Made by a program: the position numbers and the translations under genes
Notes under the pieces: generated by a model
What the model was told of the DNA's origin: nothing
The model's input: only the letters and a program-made list of their open reading frames with translations
The model's database searches: none
In this document: positions 7,170 through 15,618 of the stretch, one piece after another
Numbering within the stretch: position 1 is the stretch's first letter
Layout of the letters: each line of letters opens with the position of its first letter
Assembly (NCBI GenBank): GCA_027021615.1
Contig: JALUTY010000022.1
Location: 1-60,543, forward strand
Origin: a bacterium
GTDB lineage: Bacteria; Desulfobacterota; Deferrisomatia; Deferrisomatales; Deferrisomataceae
Reading direction: 5' to 3'
Length of the DNA: 60,543 bases

Positions 7170-8135
7170 TCACTCCGGCGGCCGGCCCGGGAACGGCCAC
7201 GGCACCGGAACGGGCCGGGGCAGGACCGGTCGCACGTCGATGCCCCTGCCCACACGGCGCTCCCGCCCGTCCCGCGAGGCCTCCACCACCTGGTCGGCCG
7301 AAAGCCCGCCCCAGTAGTTTTCGGGAAACCGAAGGCCCTGATCCTGCTCCCAGCCGAGCTTCACCGGCACCCGGTTGGCCCGCAGGTTGTTGGAGCGGAA
7401 CACGGTGCCGCCGCCGCACCGGGTCACCGCGAAGATGCCCACCTCGTTGTCCGAGATCTCGTTGCCCTCCACCCGGGCCGGGTGACCCCGCTCCTCGAAC
7501 CGGATCCCGTGGATGTTGTGGTGGATCCACGACCCCTCCAGGGTGAGGTCGGCCGTGGAGAACCGCACACCGTCCACGTTGTCGGCGAACTCGCACCGCC
7601 GGATGGCTGCGGGGCTGTAGTGGACCTGGATGCCGCTGAAGGCGTGCCGAACCCGCACGAACTCCAGCTCCGCGCCCGACGCGAAGTTGACCATCAGGTA
7701 CTTCCAGTCCCCGGGGCGGGGCTCGGGCTCGGCCGAGGCCAGATCGATGGGCCGCTTCGCCGTGCCCCGCGCGGTGAGCCGACCCTCCACCGTGATCTCG
7801 GCGTCGCCGATGCCGTCTCCGTCCCAGTCGACCCGCCGGAACCGCACCCGGGTGCCGGGCGCGATCACCAGCTCCCCGCTCGAGCGCACCACCACGATCC
7901 GGTCGAGCACCACCTCGCCGCTCCACTCGGTGCGGCCCGTGATCGACTCGGTGGGCATGGCGTGGAGGTCGGTGGGGGGCACACCGGGCCCCGGCGTTCG
8001 GCATCCGGCGAGGAACATCAACAGGACGAGATGGGTGACGAGTGACGGGGTTTCCGCTGCCCAGCCGCCCAGCAGCCTAGCGTCCCCGCCTTCCAGCCTC
8101 CCAGCCTCCCAGCCTCCCAGCCGATTAGCCCCCAT
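7170..8135 (-). CDS. Beta-helix lipoprotein-like protein
   Basis: The open frame of 321 residues ends in a beta-helix-like region (about 90-270), with turns such as LEGSWIHHNIHGIRFEER and VEGNEISDNEVGIF. A DWDGDGIGDAEI segment resembles calcium-binding loops. A hydrophobic stretch ending MFLAGC (about residues 36-45) looks like a lipoprotein signal. The true start is uncertain: the ATG at 8135 overlaps the end of the upstream gene by 11 nt but reads through GGCTGGGA repeats (WEAGRL) before the signal, and I see no clean ATG or GTG nearer to it. It is last in the leftward operon from 15.4 kb and paralogous in fold to the 130-1623 product. Confidence 0.7.
   Translation of the reverse strand: MGANRLGGWEAGRLEGGDARLLGGWAAETPSLVTHLVLLMFLAGCRTPGPGVPPTDLHAMPTESITGRTEWSGEVVLDRIVVVRSSGELVIAPGTRVRFRRVDWDGDGIGDAEITVEGRLTARGTAKRPIDLASAEPEPRPGDWKYLMVNFASGAELEFVRVRHAFSGIQVHYSPAAIRRCEFADNVDGVRFSTADLTLEGSWIHHNIHGIRFEERGHPARVEGNEISDNEVGIFAVTRCGGGTVFRSNNLRANRVPVKLGWEQDQGLRFPENYWGGLSADQVVEASRDGRERRVGRGIDVRPVLPRPVPVPWPFPGRPPE
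8056..8122. repeat. GGCTGGGA octamer array
   Basis: About four units of CCCAGCCT (8091-8122) are preceded by degenerate units. The array lies inside the 5' part of the downstream beta-helix frame. The unit is 8 nt, so a change in copy number would shift the frame. Confidence 0.85.
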
Positions 8136-9162
8136 CCAGCACCCTCTTCACCACGATCTCCACCCCCTCCAGCACCCGACCCCGGGGCACCACCAGGCCG
8201 TGGTCGGGCGAGCCCTCGTAGAACCCGAACCACTCTCCCGGCTGGGGCGAGCCCCCGGAGTTCTCCCGACCGCCCAGGTAGAACAGGCCGCCCTCGCCCA
8301 GGGGCAGCTCGAACCGGCCGTCCGGGCCGGTGGGTAGGGTGCGGAAGTCGGGCATGCCGTGGCCGATGGTCCGGTTTCGGTAGGCGAACACGTACACCCC
8401 GGCCACGGGCCGGCCCTGGGGGTCCACCACCCGGCCGCGGACACCGGTGCCGGTGAGCTCCAGGCTGCCGGCGTCAGGGGCCGTGTCCCGTTCCTTCTTC
8501 ACCAGGTGGATGTCGAGCCGGGTCTCCTGGCCGTCCCGGATCGGAACGGGGTTGGCCGGGGCGATTCCGTAGAGGTCGCCCTTGCGCACCGGCCCCATGC
8601 CGCCCTCGTGGAGCCGCTTGCGGGCCACCACCCAGTACCGGCCCGCAAGCACCCCCTCGATCACGTACGCGCCGTCGGGGCCTGTGGGAAACGAGTCCTG
8701 GATGCCCGGTCCCCTCAGGCCCCGGCTTTCGTCCGCATACAGGCTGACGACCGCCCCTTCCACGGGCCGGCCCCGGTGGAGAACCCTGCCTGCGATCGAC
8801 CCGAACCCGGGTTCGGCGTCGGCCAGGAGAGCAAACGTCGGGGACTCTGCAGGCACGGCCTGGAGCCCGATCCAAACCGGTTGGCCCGGCGGCAGGTACA
8901 CCGGGTTCTGTCCTGGGATCGCCGCCAAGGGGCCCGGCCCTCGGGCCTCCACCCGGTACGGGCCCGGCGGAAGGTGGGGGGCCTCGAACCGGCCGTCGGG
9001 GCCGGTGCGAACCTCGGCCCCTGCGCCCCCGTTCGTCGGCTCGAGCCGTACCCGAGCCCCGGCCAGCGGGCTGCCGTCGTGCATCACCCGGCCCCGCACG
9101 GCGGCCCGGGGGGCACAGGCGGAAAGGATTGCCCCGACGAGGAGCAGGGCCCACCCTCTCAT
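8125..9162 (-). CDS. Lipoprotein with three carboxypeptidase-regulatory-like domains
   Basis: The 345 residue product has a lipoprotein signal (AILSACAP, Cys 16). Three transthyretin-like modules follow, at about residues 20-110, 120-225 and 235-345. The second carries RYWVVARKR then GPVRKGDLYG, and the third ends GGSPQPGEWFGFYEG. These motifs are shared with the proteins at 3518, 9159 and 10436. It overlaps the upstream gene by 4 nt and the downstream one by 11 nt, so translation is probably coupled. The fold is a beta-sandwich used for adhesion or scaffolding. There is no catalytic site visible. Confidence 0.75.
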   Translation of the reverse strand: MRGWALLLVGAILSACAPRAAVRGRVMHDGSPLAGARVRLEPTNGGAGAEVRTGPDGRFEAPHLPPGPYRVEARGPGPLAAIPGQNPVYLPPGQPVWIGLQAVPAESPTFALLADAEPGFGSIAGRVLHRGRPVEGAVVSLYADESRGLRGPGIQDSFPTGPDGAYVIEGVLAGRYWVVARKRLHEGGMGPVRKGDLYGIAPANPVPIRDGQETRLDIHLVKKERDTAPDAGSLELTGTGVRGRVVDPQGRPVAGVYVFAYRNRTIGHGMPDFRTLPTGPDGRFELPLGEGGLFYLGGRENSGGSPQPGEWFGFYEGSPDHGLVVPRGRVLEGVEIVVKRVLDGG

Positions 9163-10187
9163 CGCGCTACCCCCACCCGGATCGGCACGGGGCCGGTCTC
9201 CCCCTCGGCCACGTCGGCGTCGCCGAACGGCTCCCCTTCGGCCGGGGGGCCTCCCAGGCTCTTCCGGGCCCGCAGGTACGCGGCCGAGCCCGGCGGGATC
9301 GGGACGAACGTGCGGCCGTCGGGCCCGGTGGGTGAGCTCACGGCCATGGGCGGGCCCGATCGGGTCGGCACGGGGTAGGCCAGCACGTGGTATCCGGCCA
9401 GCGGTTGGCCGTCCTGGCCCGTGACCATGACAAGGAGCCCGTGGTAGGCGTCGGGGTCCTCCTCGAGCTGGCTCAGGCGCTCCACCAGCGGCATCTCCAG
9501 CCGCACCACCTCACCGGCGCCCACCCGCACGGGGTTGCCGGCGTAGAAGTTGAACCGGTCACCGACCTCGATGGGGCCGTACGAGCCGCCCCGGGCCCGC
9601 TTGCGCGCCACCAGGTAGTAGGTGCCCGGCGGCACCGCCACCCGGAACCGGCCCGTGCGCACCGGCACGGTTCGTCGGGCCGGTCCCCGGAACGCCGCAC
9701 CTGGGCCCGAGTACAGGTAGAGGTAGCACTTCTCCACGGGCTCGCCGTCGAAGGTGATGACGCCCTCGATCCGGCTGCGCTCGGACCGGCTCCGGCGTTC
9801 CTCGGGCACCCGGATCAGGTTCAGCCCCACCGCGGTCCACGCCCCGGCGGTCACCACCACGGGGGATCCGGAGTACAGGCACCATAGGTCTCCGGGCTCG
9901 GGCCTCGAGCCCGTGTTCCCCTCGGCCTTGGCCAGCCCTTCCACCACGTACCGGCCTGGGGGAAGCTCGATTCGGTAGGTGCCGTCGGTGGCGGTTCGGG
10001 CCTCGCCCACCGGTCTCTCTCCGGTCCACGGGCCGAAGGTGCCCGGCCGGTACGCGTAGGTCCGCACCACCAGGCCCTCCACCAGGGTGCCCCCCAGGCT
10101 CACCCGGCCGCGCACGCCCTGATCGGCCCCCGCTCTGGCGGCCAATCCCAGGAGAACGACGCCGGCGAGCGAGGCCACCGTCGCCAT
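9159..10187 (-). CDS. Exported protein with carboxypeptidase-regulatory-like domains
   Basis: With the ATG at 10187 the product has 342 residues and starts with a typical signal peptide (LAGVVLLGLAARAGA). Three beta-sandwich modules of the same type as its neighbours follow, with YYLVARKRARGGSYGPIEVG in the second and LGGPPAEGEPFG near the C-terminus. Unlike the paralogues it lacks a lipobox, so it may be soluble in the periplasm or secreted. The frame stays open far upstream, but that part lies over repeats and the neighbouring gene. The ribosome-binding site is weak, so an ATG further up cannot be excluded. Confidence 0.7.
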   Translation of the reverse strand: MATVASLAGVVLLGLAARAGADQGVRGRVSLGGTLVEGLVVRTYAYRPGTFGPWTGERPVGEARTATDGTYRIELPPGRYVVEGLAKAEGNTGSRPEPGDLWCLYSGSPVVVTAGAWTAVGLNLIRVPEERRSRSERSRIEGVITFDGEPVEKCYLYLYSGPGAAFRGPARRTVPVRTGRFRVAVPPGTYYLVARKRARGGSYGPIEVGDRFNFYAGNPVRVGAGEVVRLEMPLVERLSQLEEDPDAYHGLLVMVTGQDGQPLAGYHVLAYPVPTRSGPPMAVSSPTGPDGRTFVPIPPGSAAYLRARKSLGGPPAEGEPFGDADVAEGETGPVPIRVGVAR

Positions 10188-10227
10188 CCAGGCCGTCCGA
10201 CGAGGCCCCGTATCGCGGACCTGCTTC

Positions 10228-10268
10228 CCTCTCCCCTCGGGGGGGAGAGGGCCAGGGGGAGGGGGGGC
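10228..10268. repeat. GC-rich palindromic element (CCCTCTCCCC type)
   Basis: CCCTCTCCCC followed within a few bases by GGGGGGAGAGGG forms a hairpin. A related element lies at 17802-17843. Similar palindromes are dispersed in many proteobacterial genomes. Confidence 0.6.
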
Positions 10269-10325
10269 AGACGGATTCCCGCCGTCCCGCCCCAGTGGGT
10301 CGACGGTCGCTCCCGCGGGAGCGGG

Positions 10326-10361
10326 CCCAGCCTCCCAGCCTCCCAGCCTCCCAGCCTCCCA
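10326..10361. repeat. GGCTGGGA octamer array, four and a half units
   Basis: Perfect tandem CCCAGCCT units in the spacer between the lipoprotein genes at 10436 and 9159. This is the cleanest array of its class in the window. Confidence 0.9.
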
Positions 10362-10435
10362 CGGGCAAAGGGACTCGCATCTTCGCTTGAGGGGGGTTTT
10401 CATCGGCGGGCCACCTGGTTCGTTCGTGTTACCCG

Positions 10436-11476
10436 TCACCATATCTCCTCCACCACGATGCGAACCCCGCGCAGCGGGGCGCCCGGGGCCACCCGCACGC
10501 CGTTCCCGTCGTCGCCCCGGAACGCCCCCACCCGTTCCCCTGGCTCGGCTGGGCCGCCGATCCGGCTGCGGGCGCCCAGCCAGTACGTGCCGGGGCCCGG
10601 CAGATAGATTCGGAACTCGCCCGATGGACCGGTTGGGGGCGCCATGGCTGCGGGTTTCCCCACCATTCTCGGGTCCGTGAACGCCAACACGTAGAGCCCC
10701 TCGGCAGGTCGGCCGCCGGGGTCCACCACCGTGCCCTCCACCCAGGTGTCGCCCTTGGGGGAGGCCCGCAGGGTTTGGCCCCAAATGCTCGGGTCCAGGG
10801 GGCGCAGCGCCAGAGGCGGGGCCTGTACGGTGCCACGGCTGGGTACCTGCACCACGGTCTCGGCCACCTTGTCCCCCGGCACCAAGCTGCCGTGGGGCTC
10901 CCCGCTCCGGCGCCACCGGGCGGCCAGGGTGTACGTTCCCGGCCGAAGGCCGAGCCGATACCGGCCGGCCGTGTCCGGGGCCGCGGCCGCGGCAAACCCG
11001 GGGCCGGTGGGCCGCCGGTGCCGGCCGGGGTACGCGTACACCATGACCTCTGCGAAAGGCGCCCCCCGCACGATCCCCTCCACCGGGATCCCCGAGCCGA
11101 CGCCCGAGGCCCCCAGGGCCGAGGGATCGGTCAGCACAACGTCCGCCCGGGCCGTGCGTCCGGCCTGCACCCGCACCGGCGAGGGCGACGCCTCCCCCCG
11201 GAGCCGCACCGGCCTGCCGTCGCGCTCCGCGGTGGCCCGGGCCCAGATCCAGTACGTGCCGGCCGGCAGTTCCAGCCGGAAGCGGCCGGCCCCGTCGCTG
11301 GCCGCCTCGGCCAGCGGTGCCACGGCTGGGTCGAGATCGGGCCGCGGGTAGGCCTGCACGAGGGCTGTGGCGACGCCCCGACCGTCCCATTTCACGGTGC
11401 CCTCCACCGTTCCCGGGCCGGCTGGGGCGGAGCACCCCATCGCCACGAGGGCGATGCCGAGGATCACCGCTCTCAC
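10436..11476 (-). CDS. Lipoprotein with three carboxypeptidase-regulatory-like domains
   Basis: The 346 residue product has a lipoprotein signal ending VAMGCSAP (Cys 15). Three transthyretin-like modules follow (about 20-115, 125-225, 240-346), each with a PAGTYW, RPGTYTL or PGPGTYWLGAR strand. The C-terminal block GGPAEPGERVGAF followed by a VRIVVEEIW-type end matches the end of the 3518-4255 product (VDITVHKVW). It overlaps the upstream membrane-enzyme gene by 4 nt, which indicates one operon. It is probably a surface or periplasmic scaffold. Confidence 0.75.
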   Translation of the reverse strand: MRAVILGIALVAMGCSAPAGPGTVEGTVKWDGRGVATALVQAYPRPDLDPAVAPLAEAASDGAGRFRLELPAGTYWIWARATAERDGRPVRLRGEASPSPVRVQAGRTARADVVLTDPSALGASGVGSGIPVEGIVRGAPFAEVMVYAYPGRHRRPTGPGFAAAAAPDTAGRYRLGLRPGTYTLAARWRRSGEPHGSLVPGDKVAETVVQVPSRGTVQAPPLALRPLDPSIWGQTLRASPKGDTWVEGTVVDPGGRPAEGLYVLAFTDPRMVGKPAAMAPPTGPSGEFRIYLPGPGTYWLGARSRIGGPAEPGERVGAFRGDDGNGVRVAPGAPLRGVRIVVEEIW

Positions 11477-13911
11477 CGGCCCCCTCCCAGCCGCGGTACT
11501 AGGATCGCCGCACTCGCGTACACCGCCGCGCCCGCGACCAGGGTGCCGGTGTATCCGAAGTGCAGCGCCACGAGCAGCGCGCCCACCGATCCCAGGATCC
11601 CCGCGGCGCCGTTAAGGGCCCAGCACCAGGGCAGGCTGGCCCCAGCCGTCCGCCCGAGGAGGGCCATGCCGGAGGGGAACGGGATGCCCATGAGAAACGC
11701 CAAGGGAGCGAGCGCCGCAACGGCCACGGCAGCCCGACCGACCAGCCCCCAGGGGTGATCGGGCCGGAACCAACCGGGGGCCAGGAGGGCCCAGGCCCAG
11801 ACCCCGGCGGCCACCACCAGCAGAACCGCCGCCAGGCGCCTGGGATTCGGAGCGATCCGAGGGGCCAGCAGGCTTCCCAAACCGCTGCCGCACAGGAACG
11901 CGGCCAGCACGGCGGCGGCGGCGTAGACGGGGTGGGCCAGGAACAGGACGAGCCGTTTCAAGATGCCGATCTCCACCAGCATGTACCCCAGCCCGATGGC
12001 CGCTGCATAGGCGAGCGCCGGCCCTCCCCCCCGGGGAAGCGCGTGGCGCAGCGCCACCGGCGCCACCAGTCCGACCAGGGTGAGCAGCGCCAGCACCAGG
12101 AAGGCGGAGCGGAGCAGCAGCACTCCCTGGTTGTCGAACCCCACGGCCCGGGACCCGGGCTGCAGAAAGTCTTGGAGCCTCAATGTGTAGTAGAAGAACG
12201 GCCGGTCGTCCGTGGGAGGAGACAGGTCGTAGGGCAATCGGTCCAGCGCAGACGAAAGCTCCGGGGCTTCCAGGATCCGGGCTAGGAGGTTGTCTCCCCC
12301 CTCCGGCGGGTAGAGCATCCGGAATCGGGCAGCTTTCACCCGCTCTCGGAGCGATCGGTCCTCCTGCGGGGTGAACGGCCTCCGGCTCACGAGCACGTTG
12401 GCCACGGCCCGGTCCCCCACCACCCGCACGTGGGCCTGGGGCCCCGCCACCCCCTGGCGGTCCAACAGGTCGCGAACGAGCGCCACCAACCGGGGGGCCC
12501 TGCGCTCGTGGGCGAACAACGTGATGGACAGGATGCCATCGGGCGACAGGCGTCGCCAGTACGCCTCCAAGGCCTCCCGCGTGTGGAGGAAGTCCTCCGA
12601 CAAGGTGAACACGCCGGCTGCCGGCGGCATCCGGCCGAACACGGCCGAGGCCTCGATCACGTCGTACCGGGCCGGGTCCCGCGCCGTGAAGGCCCGGGCG
12701 TCGGCCACCGCGAGGCGTACCCGGGCATCGGAGTACGGGCGGCCCGTGAACCCGGCGAACACCTCCTCCACCATCTCGACGACCCCGGGGTTGATCTCCA
12801 CGGCCTGGACCCGGGTCCCGGGGAACGACAGGGCCACCCACACGTCCTTGCCCCCGCCCGGCCCCACGATCAGGGTCCGGGCCCCGGGTCTCAGGTGCCA
12901 TGCCAAAGCCACCAGGTTCTGGCGGAAGTAGTCCGGGTTGGCCCGGGCGGCATCCCCCTCGTACAGGTTGGTGTAGCCTGAGTCGTCCACCACGAGCCCG
13001 AGCTGCTGCGGGTGGGGACCCCGGTACCTCGGCGAGAGCCCGAACGGCCGGGCGGCCCCACCCGGGGCCAAAGGGTAGGCGGCCACCCGGCTCATGGGGT
13101 TCCACCGCACGGCCAGCAGGCCCGGCTCGTACCGGCCCCGGGCCAGGGGCAGCTCGGCTGCGCCGGTCACGTCCAGCCCCCAGGCCAGGGCGCACCCGGC
13201 CAGCAGCATGAGGATCGTACCGAGCGGGGCGCGTCTTCGCCCTGCGGCAGCGGCGAAGGCCAGGGACGCCACCGCGGCCAAGGCAGCCGGCGCGCTCCAC
13301 ACCGTGAGGGCCGCCGGAACGGCCGCGGCCCCGATCCCGGAACCGCCCAGGATCCAGGCATAGGTGCGGTGGATCCGGCCCCTCCCTGCCGAGAGCGCCG
13401 CGGCCAGTGCCACGCCGGCCCCCAAAAACGGAAGCCCCGCGGCCCCGGCCAGGGCGGCCACCCTCCACCCGATGCCGGAGTCGGGAAGCGCGGCCAGGGT
13501 GCGCGCGAACGGTTGGAAGAACGGTTGGTGGAACGGCGCCAGGGCCCAGGCCGCGAGGCGGGGGCTGAAGTGAACGGCCACGAGCCCGGCCAGGAACCCC
13601 AGCACCCCCACGCCGAACCCGGCGGCGCCCCATCGAACCAGCCCCGGGCCTGGGCGCCGCACCAGGCCCACCCAGACCGCCCCGGCCGACAGCCCCAGGA
13701 GCGCGACCCCGATGGTGAGGCTGGCGAAGTGGTACCACATGAGCACCGAGAACAGCCGCAGCAGGAGGAGCTCATAGGCCAGCACCCCGGCCGACAGGGC
13801 CAGGAGCGCCAGCCCCCCTGCGGACGAACAAAAGGGCTGCCCCTGGGCAGCCCTGCTTGGTTCCGCTCGAGGCACCCGCTCAGCGGGAAGCGAGCTCACG
13901 CGGCTCCTCAA
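11473..13911 (-). CDS. Membrane-bound spermidine-synthase-like methyltransferase-fold protein
   Basis: The product has 812 residues. About six or seven hydrophobic segments come first (residues 30-240). A soluble domain (about 270-560) follows with the nucleotide-binding loop TLIVGPGGGKDVWVAL, the acidic VQAVEINPGVVEMV, and ADARAFTARDPARYDVIEAS, as in spermidine synthases. A second block of membrane segments (about 590-812) completes it. Proteins of this layout are common in bacteria but mostly uncharacterised; polyamine synthesis is not proven for them. The start overlaps the upstream gene by 32 nt. It sits between a VCBS protein gene and lipoprotein genes, so a role in modifying or exporting that system's parts is possible. 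Confidence 0.75.
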   Translation of the reverse strand: MRSRVSSLPAERVPRAEPSRAAQGQPFCSSAGGLALLALSAGVLAYELLLLRLFSVLMWYHFASLTIGVALLGLSAGAVWVGLVRRPGPGLVRWGAAGFGVGVLGFLAGLVAVHFSPRLAAWALAPFHQPFFQPFARTLAALPDSGIGWRVAALAGAAGLPFLGAGVALAAALSAGRGRIHRTYAWILGGSGIGAAAVPAALTVWSAPAALAAVASLAFAAAAGRRRAPLGTILMLLAGCALAWGLDVTGAAELPLARGRYEPGLLAVRWNPMSRVAAYPLAPGGAARPFGLSPRYRGPHPQQLGLVVDDSGYTNLYEGDAARANPDYFRQNLVALAWHLRPGARTLIVGPGGGKDVWVALSFPGTRVQAVEINPGVVEMVEEVFAGFTGRPYSDARVRLAVADARAFTARDPARYDVIEASAVFGRMPPAAGVFTLSEDFLHTREALEAYWRRLSPDGILSITLFAHERRAPRLVALVRDLLDRQGVAGPQAHVRVVGDRAVANVLVSRRPFTPQEDRSLRERVKAARFRMLYPPEGGDNLLARILEAPELSSALDRLPYDLSPPTDDRPFFYYTLRLQDFLQPGSRAVGFDNQGVLLLRSAFLVLALLTLVGLVAPVALRHALPRGGGPALAYAAAIGLGYMLVEIGILKRLVLFLAHPVYAAAAVLAAFLCGSGLGSLLAPRIAPNPRRLAAVLLVVAAGVWAWALLAPGWFRPDHPWGLVGRAAVAVAALAPLAFLMGIPFPSGMALLGRTAGASLPWCWALNGAAGILGSVGALLVALHFGYTGTLVAGAAVYASAAILVPRLGGGR

Positions 13912-15343
13912 TGGTGAGCACCCGGCCGGGAGTGATCCCGGTGAGGACCTTGCGGGCCCCGCTCGGGAACCGCACCTCTACGGTGTAGGTGCTGCCGGCC
14001 TGGACCCCGAAGAGGAGCTCCTGGGGGGGTTGGGCGCAAAATCCGGAGGCCGTGGGGAGCTCGGCCATGCCCACCAACTTGCCTTCCCGGCGCACCCACA
14101 CCCGGGAGCCCACGGCCATGCGGTTCGACAGGGTGCCCACGAGCCGCACCTTGAGCCAGTTGCCGTCGTCGAGCGTGTTGCGCAACAGCCGGTTCTCCAC
14201 GCCCCAGTTCACCACGTACAGGTCCAGGTCCCCGTCCGAGTCCACGTCGGCGAACATCGTGCCCTTGGTCCGCACGGTCTCGCACCGCACGTCCGGGTTG
14301 CGGTCCGCGATGTTCGTGAAGGTACCGTCCCCGTTGTTCCGGTAGAGCTGGTTCGCCACCTTGCAGTCGCCCTCGTACAGGTCCAGGTCGCCGTCGTGAT
14401 CGATGTCTCCGAAAGCAGGGCCCTTACCCCACCCCTCGTCGGCCAGCCCGGCCCGGGCTCCCACCTCGGTGAACCGGCCGGTGCCGTCGTTCAGGTACAG
14501 GGCGTTGGGGCCCACGTAGTTCGACACGAACAGGTCCAGGTCGCCGTCCGAGTCCACGTCGGCAAAGGCCGCGCCCAGGCCCCAGTTGGCGTCCGCCACG
14601 CCGGCCTCCCGGCTCACCTCCCGGAACGTGCCGTCCCGGTTGTTCAGGTACAGCCGGTTCGGCTCGCCGGCCGGGTACCGGCCGTTCACCACGTACAGGT
14701 CCTGCCACCCGTCCCCGTTCACGTCGGCCCACACCGCCATCCACGACCACGACCGGTCGCCCACGCCCGCCTGGTCGGTGACCTCGGTGAACGTTCCGTC
14801 CCCGTTGTTGTGAAACAGCTGGTTCTTGGCGCCCACGCCGTAGTTGGCCAGGTACAGGTCCAGGTACCCGTCGTTGTCGTAGTCGGCCGCAGCCGCGGCA
14901 TAGGTGAACGCCTTGGATCCCACTCCGGCCGAGTCGGTCACGTCCACGAACCGGCCGCCCACGTTCCTGAGCAGGCGGTTGGCCTCCACCTCGTACCGGC
15001 CACCCTTGGCGAGGTAGAGGTCCACCCACCCGTCGTTGTCATAGTCGAAGAAGATCGATCCCATGGCGAAGCCGGCATCCCCCAAGTTGTCGCCGGCCTC
15101 GGCCGTGATGTCGGTGAACGTGCCGTCGCCGTTGTTGCGGTACAGACGGTTGGCTCCGCCCTTGTTCGACACGTACAGGTCCCAGTCGCCGTCGTTGTCG
15201 ATGTCGGCAAACGCCACGCCCTTGCCGTTGCCCGCGTCACCCACTCCGGCCAAGCGGGTCACGTCGGTAAACAGGCTGTCGGCACCGAAGGCGGGCGCCG
15301 AGCAAAGTGCGGCAATGAGGATCGCGGAAACGGTGTGTTTCAT
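13880..15343 (-). CDS. VCBS/FG-GAP repeat protein with ASPIC/UnbV C-terminus
   Basis: The 487 residue product begins with a signal peptide (LIAALCSAPAFGA). It has about seven repeats containing ADxDxDGDxDLYV calcium-binding loops followed by NxLYxNxGDGTFT, the FG-GAP/VCBS blade pattern of beta-propellers. The C-terminal 90 residues (GNWLKVRLVG onward) match the ASPIC/UnbV domain. The CRTAC1-like family is secreted or cell-surface and binds calcium. It is first in the leftward operon, behind a good promoter at 15397-15425. Confidence 0.88.
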   Translation of the reverse strand: MKHTVSAILIAALCSAPAFGADSLFTDVTRLAGVGDAGNGKGVAFADIDNDGDWDLYVSNKGGANRLYRNNGDGTFTDITAEAGDNLGDAGFAMGSIFFDYDNDGWVDLYLAKGGRYEVEANRLLRNVGGRFVDVTDSAGVGSKAFTYAAAAADYDNDGYLDLYLANYGVGAKNQLFHNNGDGTFTEVTDQAGVGDRSWSWMAVWADVNGDGWQDLYVVNGRYPAGEPNRLYLNNRDGTFREVSREAGVADANWGLGAAFADVDSDGDLDLFVSNYVGPNALYLNDGTGRFTEVGARAGLADEGWGKGPAFGDIDHDGDLDLYEGDCKVANQLYRNNGDGTFTNIADRNPDVRCETVRTKGTMFADVDSDGDLDLYVVNWGVENRLLRNTLDDGNWLKVRLVGTLSNRMAVGSRVWVRREGKLVGMAELPTASGFCAQPPQELLFGVQAGSTYTVEVRFPSGARKVLTGITPGRVLTIEEPRELASR

Positions 15344-15396
15344 GGGAATGCCGCCTCCAGAGAAGAGCGGAAGGCCTGCAACGCAACGCGGTCCCT

Positions 15397-15425
15397 AGTA
15401 TGGCCCAGCCACCCGGACCCGTCAA
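15397..15425 (-). promoter_or_regulatory. Sigma-70-like promoter of the VCBS/lipoprotein operon
   Basis: On the minus strand TTGACG is separated by 17 nt from CATACT, about 50 nt upstream of the 15343 start. Confidence 0.7.
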
Positions 15426-15560
15426 AGACGGACCGGGACGCCTCAGGTACACCCGCGGAGGCGAGAAGTTACCTCGCGCGTCCCTCCGGTCTTTTTTGCG
15501 GAGTCGGCGCATTCGGTCGGGGGCGCTTTGCCCCTGCGAGGAGCAGGATGCCTAAAGAAA

Positions 15561-15598
15561 AGAGCCCCGGAGGGAAGGACCCTCCGGGGCTCTTTTTG
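15561..15598 (-). terminator. Intrinsic terminator after the porin-like gene
   Basis: A perfect 14 bp stem, AGAGCCCCGGAGGG and its complement, has a 5 nt loop and T-rich sequence on both sides, so it can work in either direction. Confidence 0.9.
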
Positions 15599-15618
15599 TG
15601 GCGTGGTGGGCGCCGGGC

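Noticed and set aside
6892-7255. Coding frames inside hairpin copy 1
   Set aside because: Both strands contain open frames there, but they are explained by the inverted repeats and show no ribosome-binding sites or domains.
10188-11435. Upstream extension of the exported protein frame at 9159
   Set aside because: It overlaps the lipoprotein gene at 10436 in another frame and reads as arginine/glycine-rich sequence; the signal peptide begins at 10187.
13880-15343. Integrin-like adhesin
   Set aside because: FG-GAP blades alone suggested this, but the C-terminal ASPIC/UnbV domain places it in the CRTAC1-like group.
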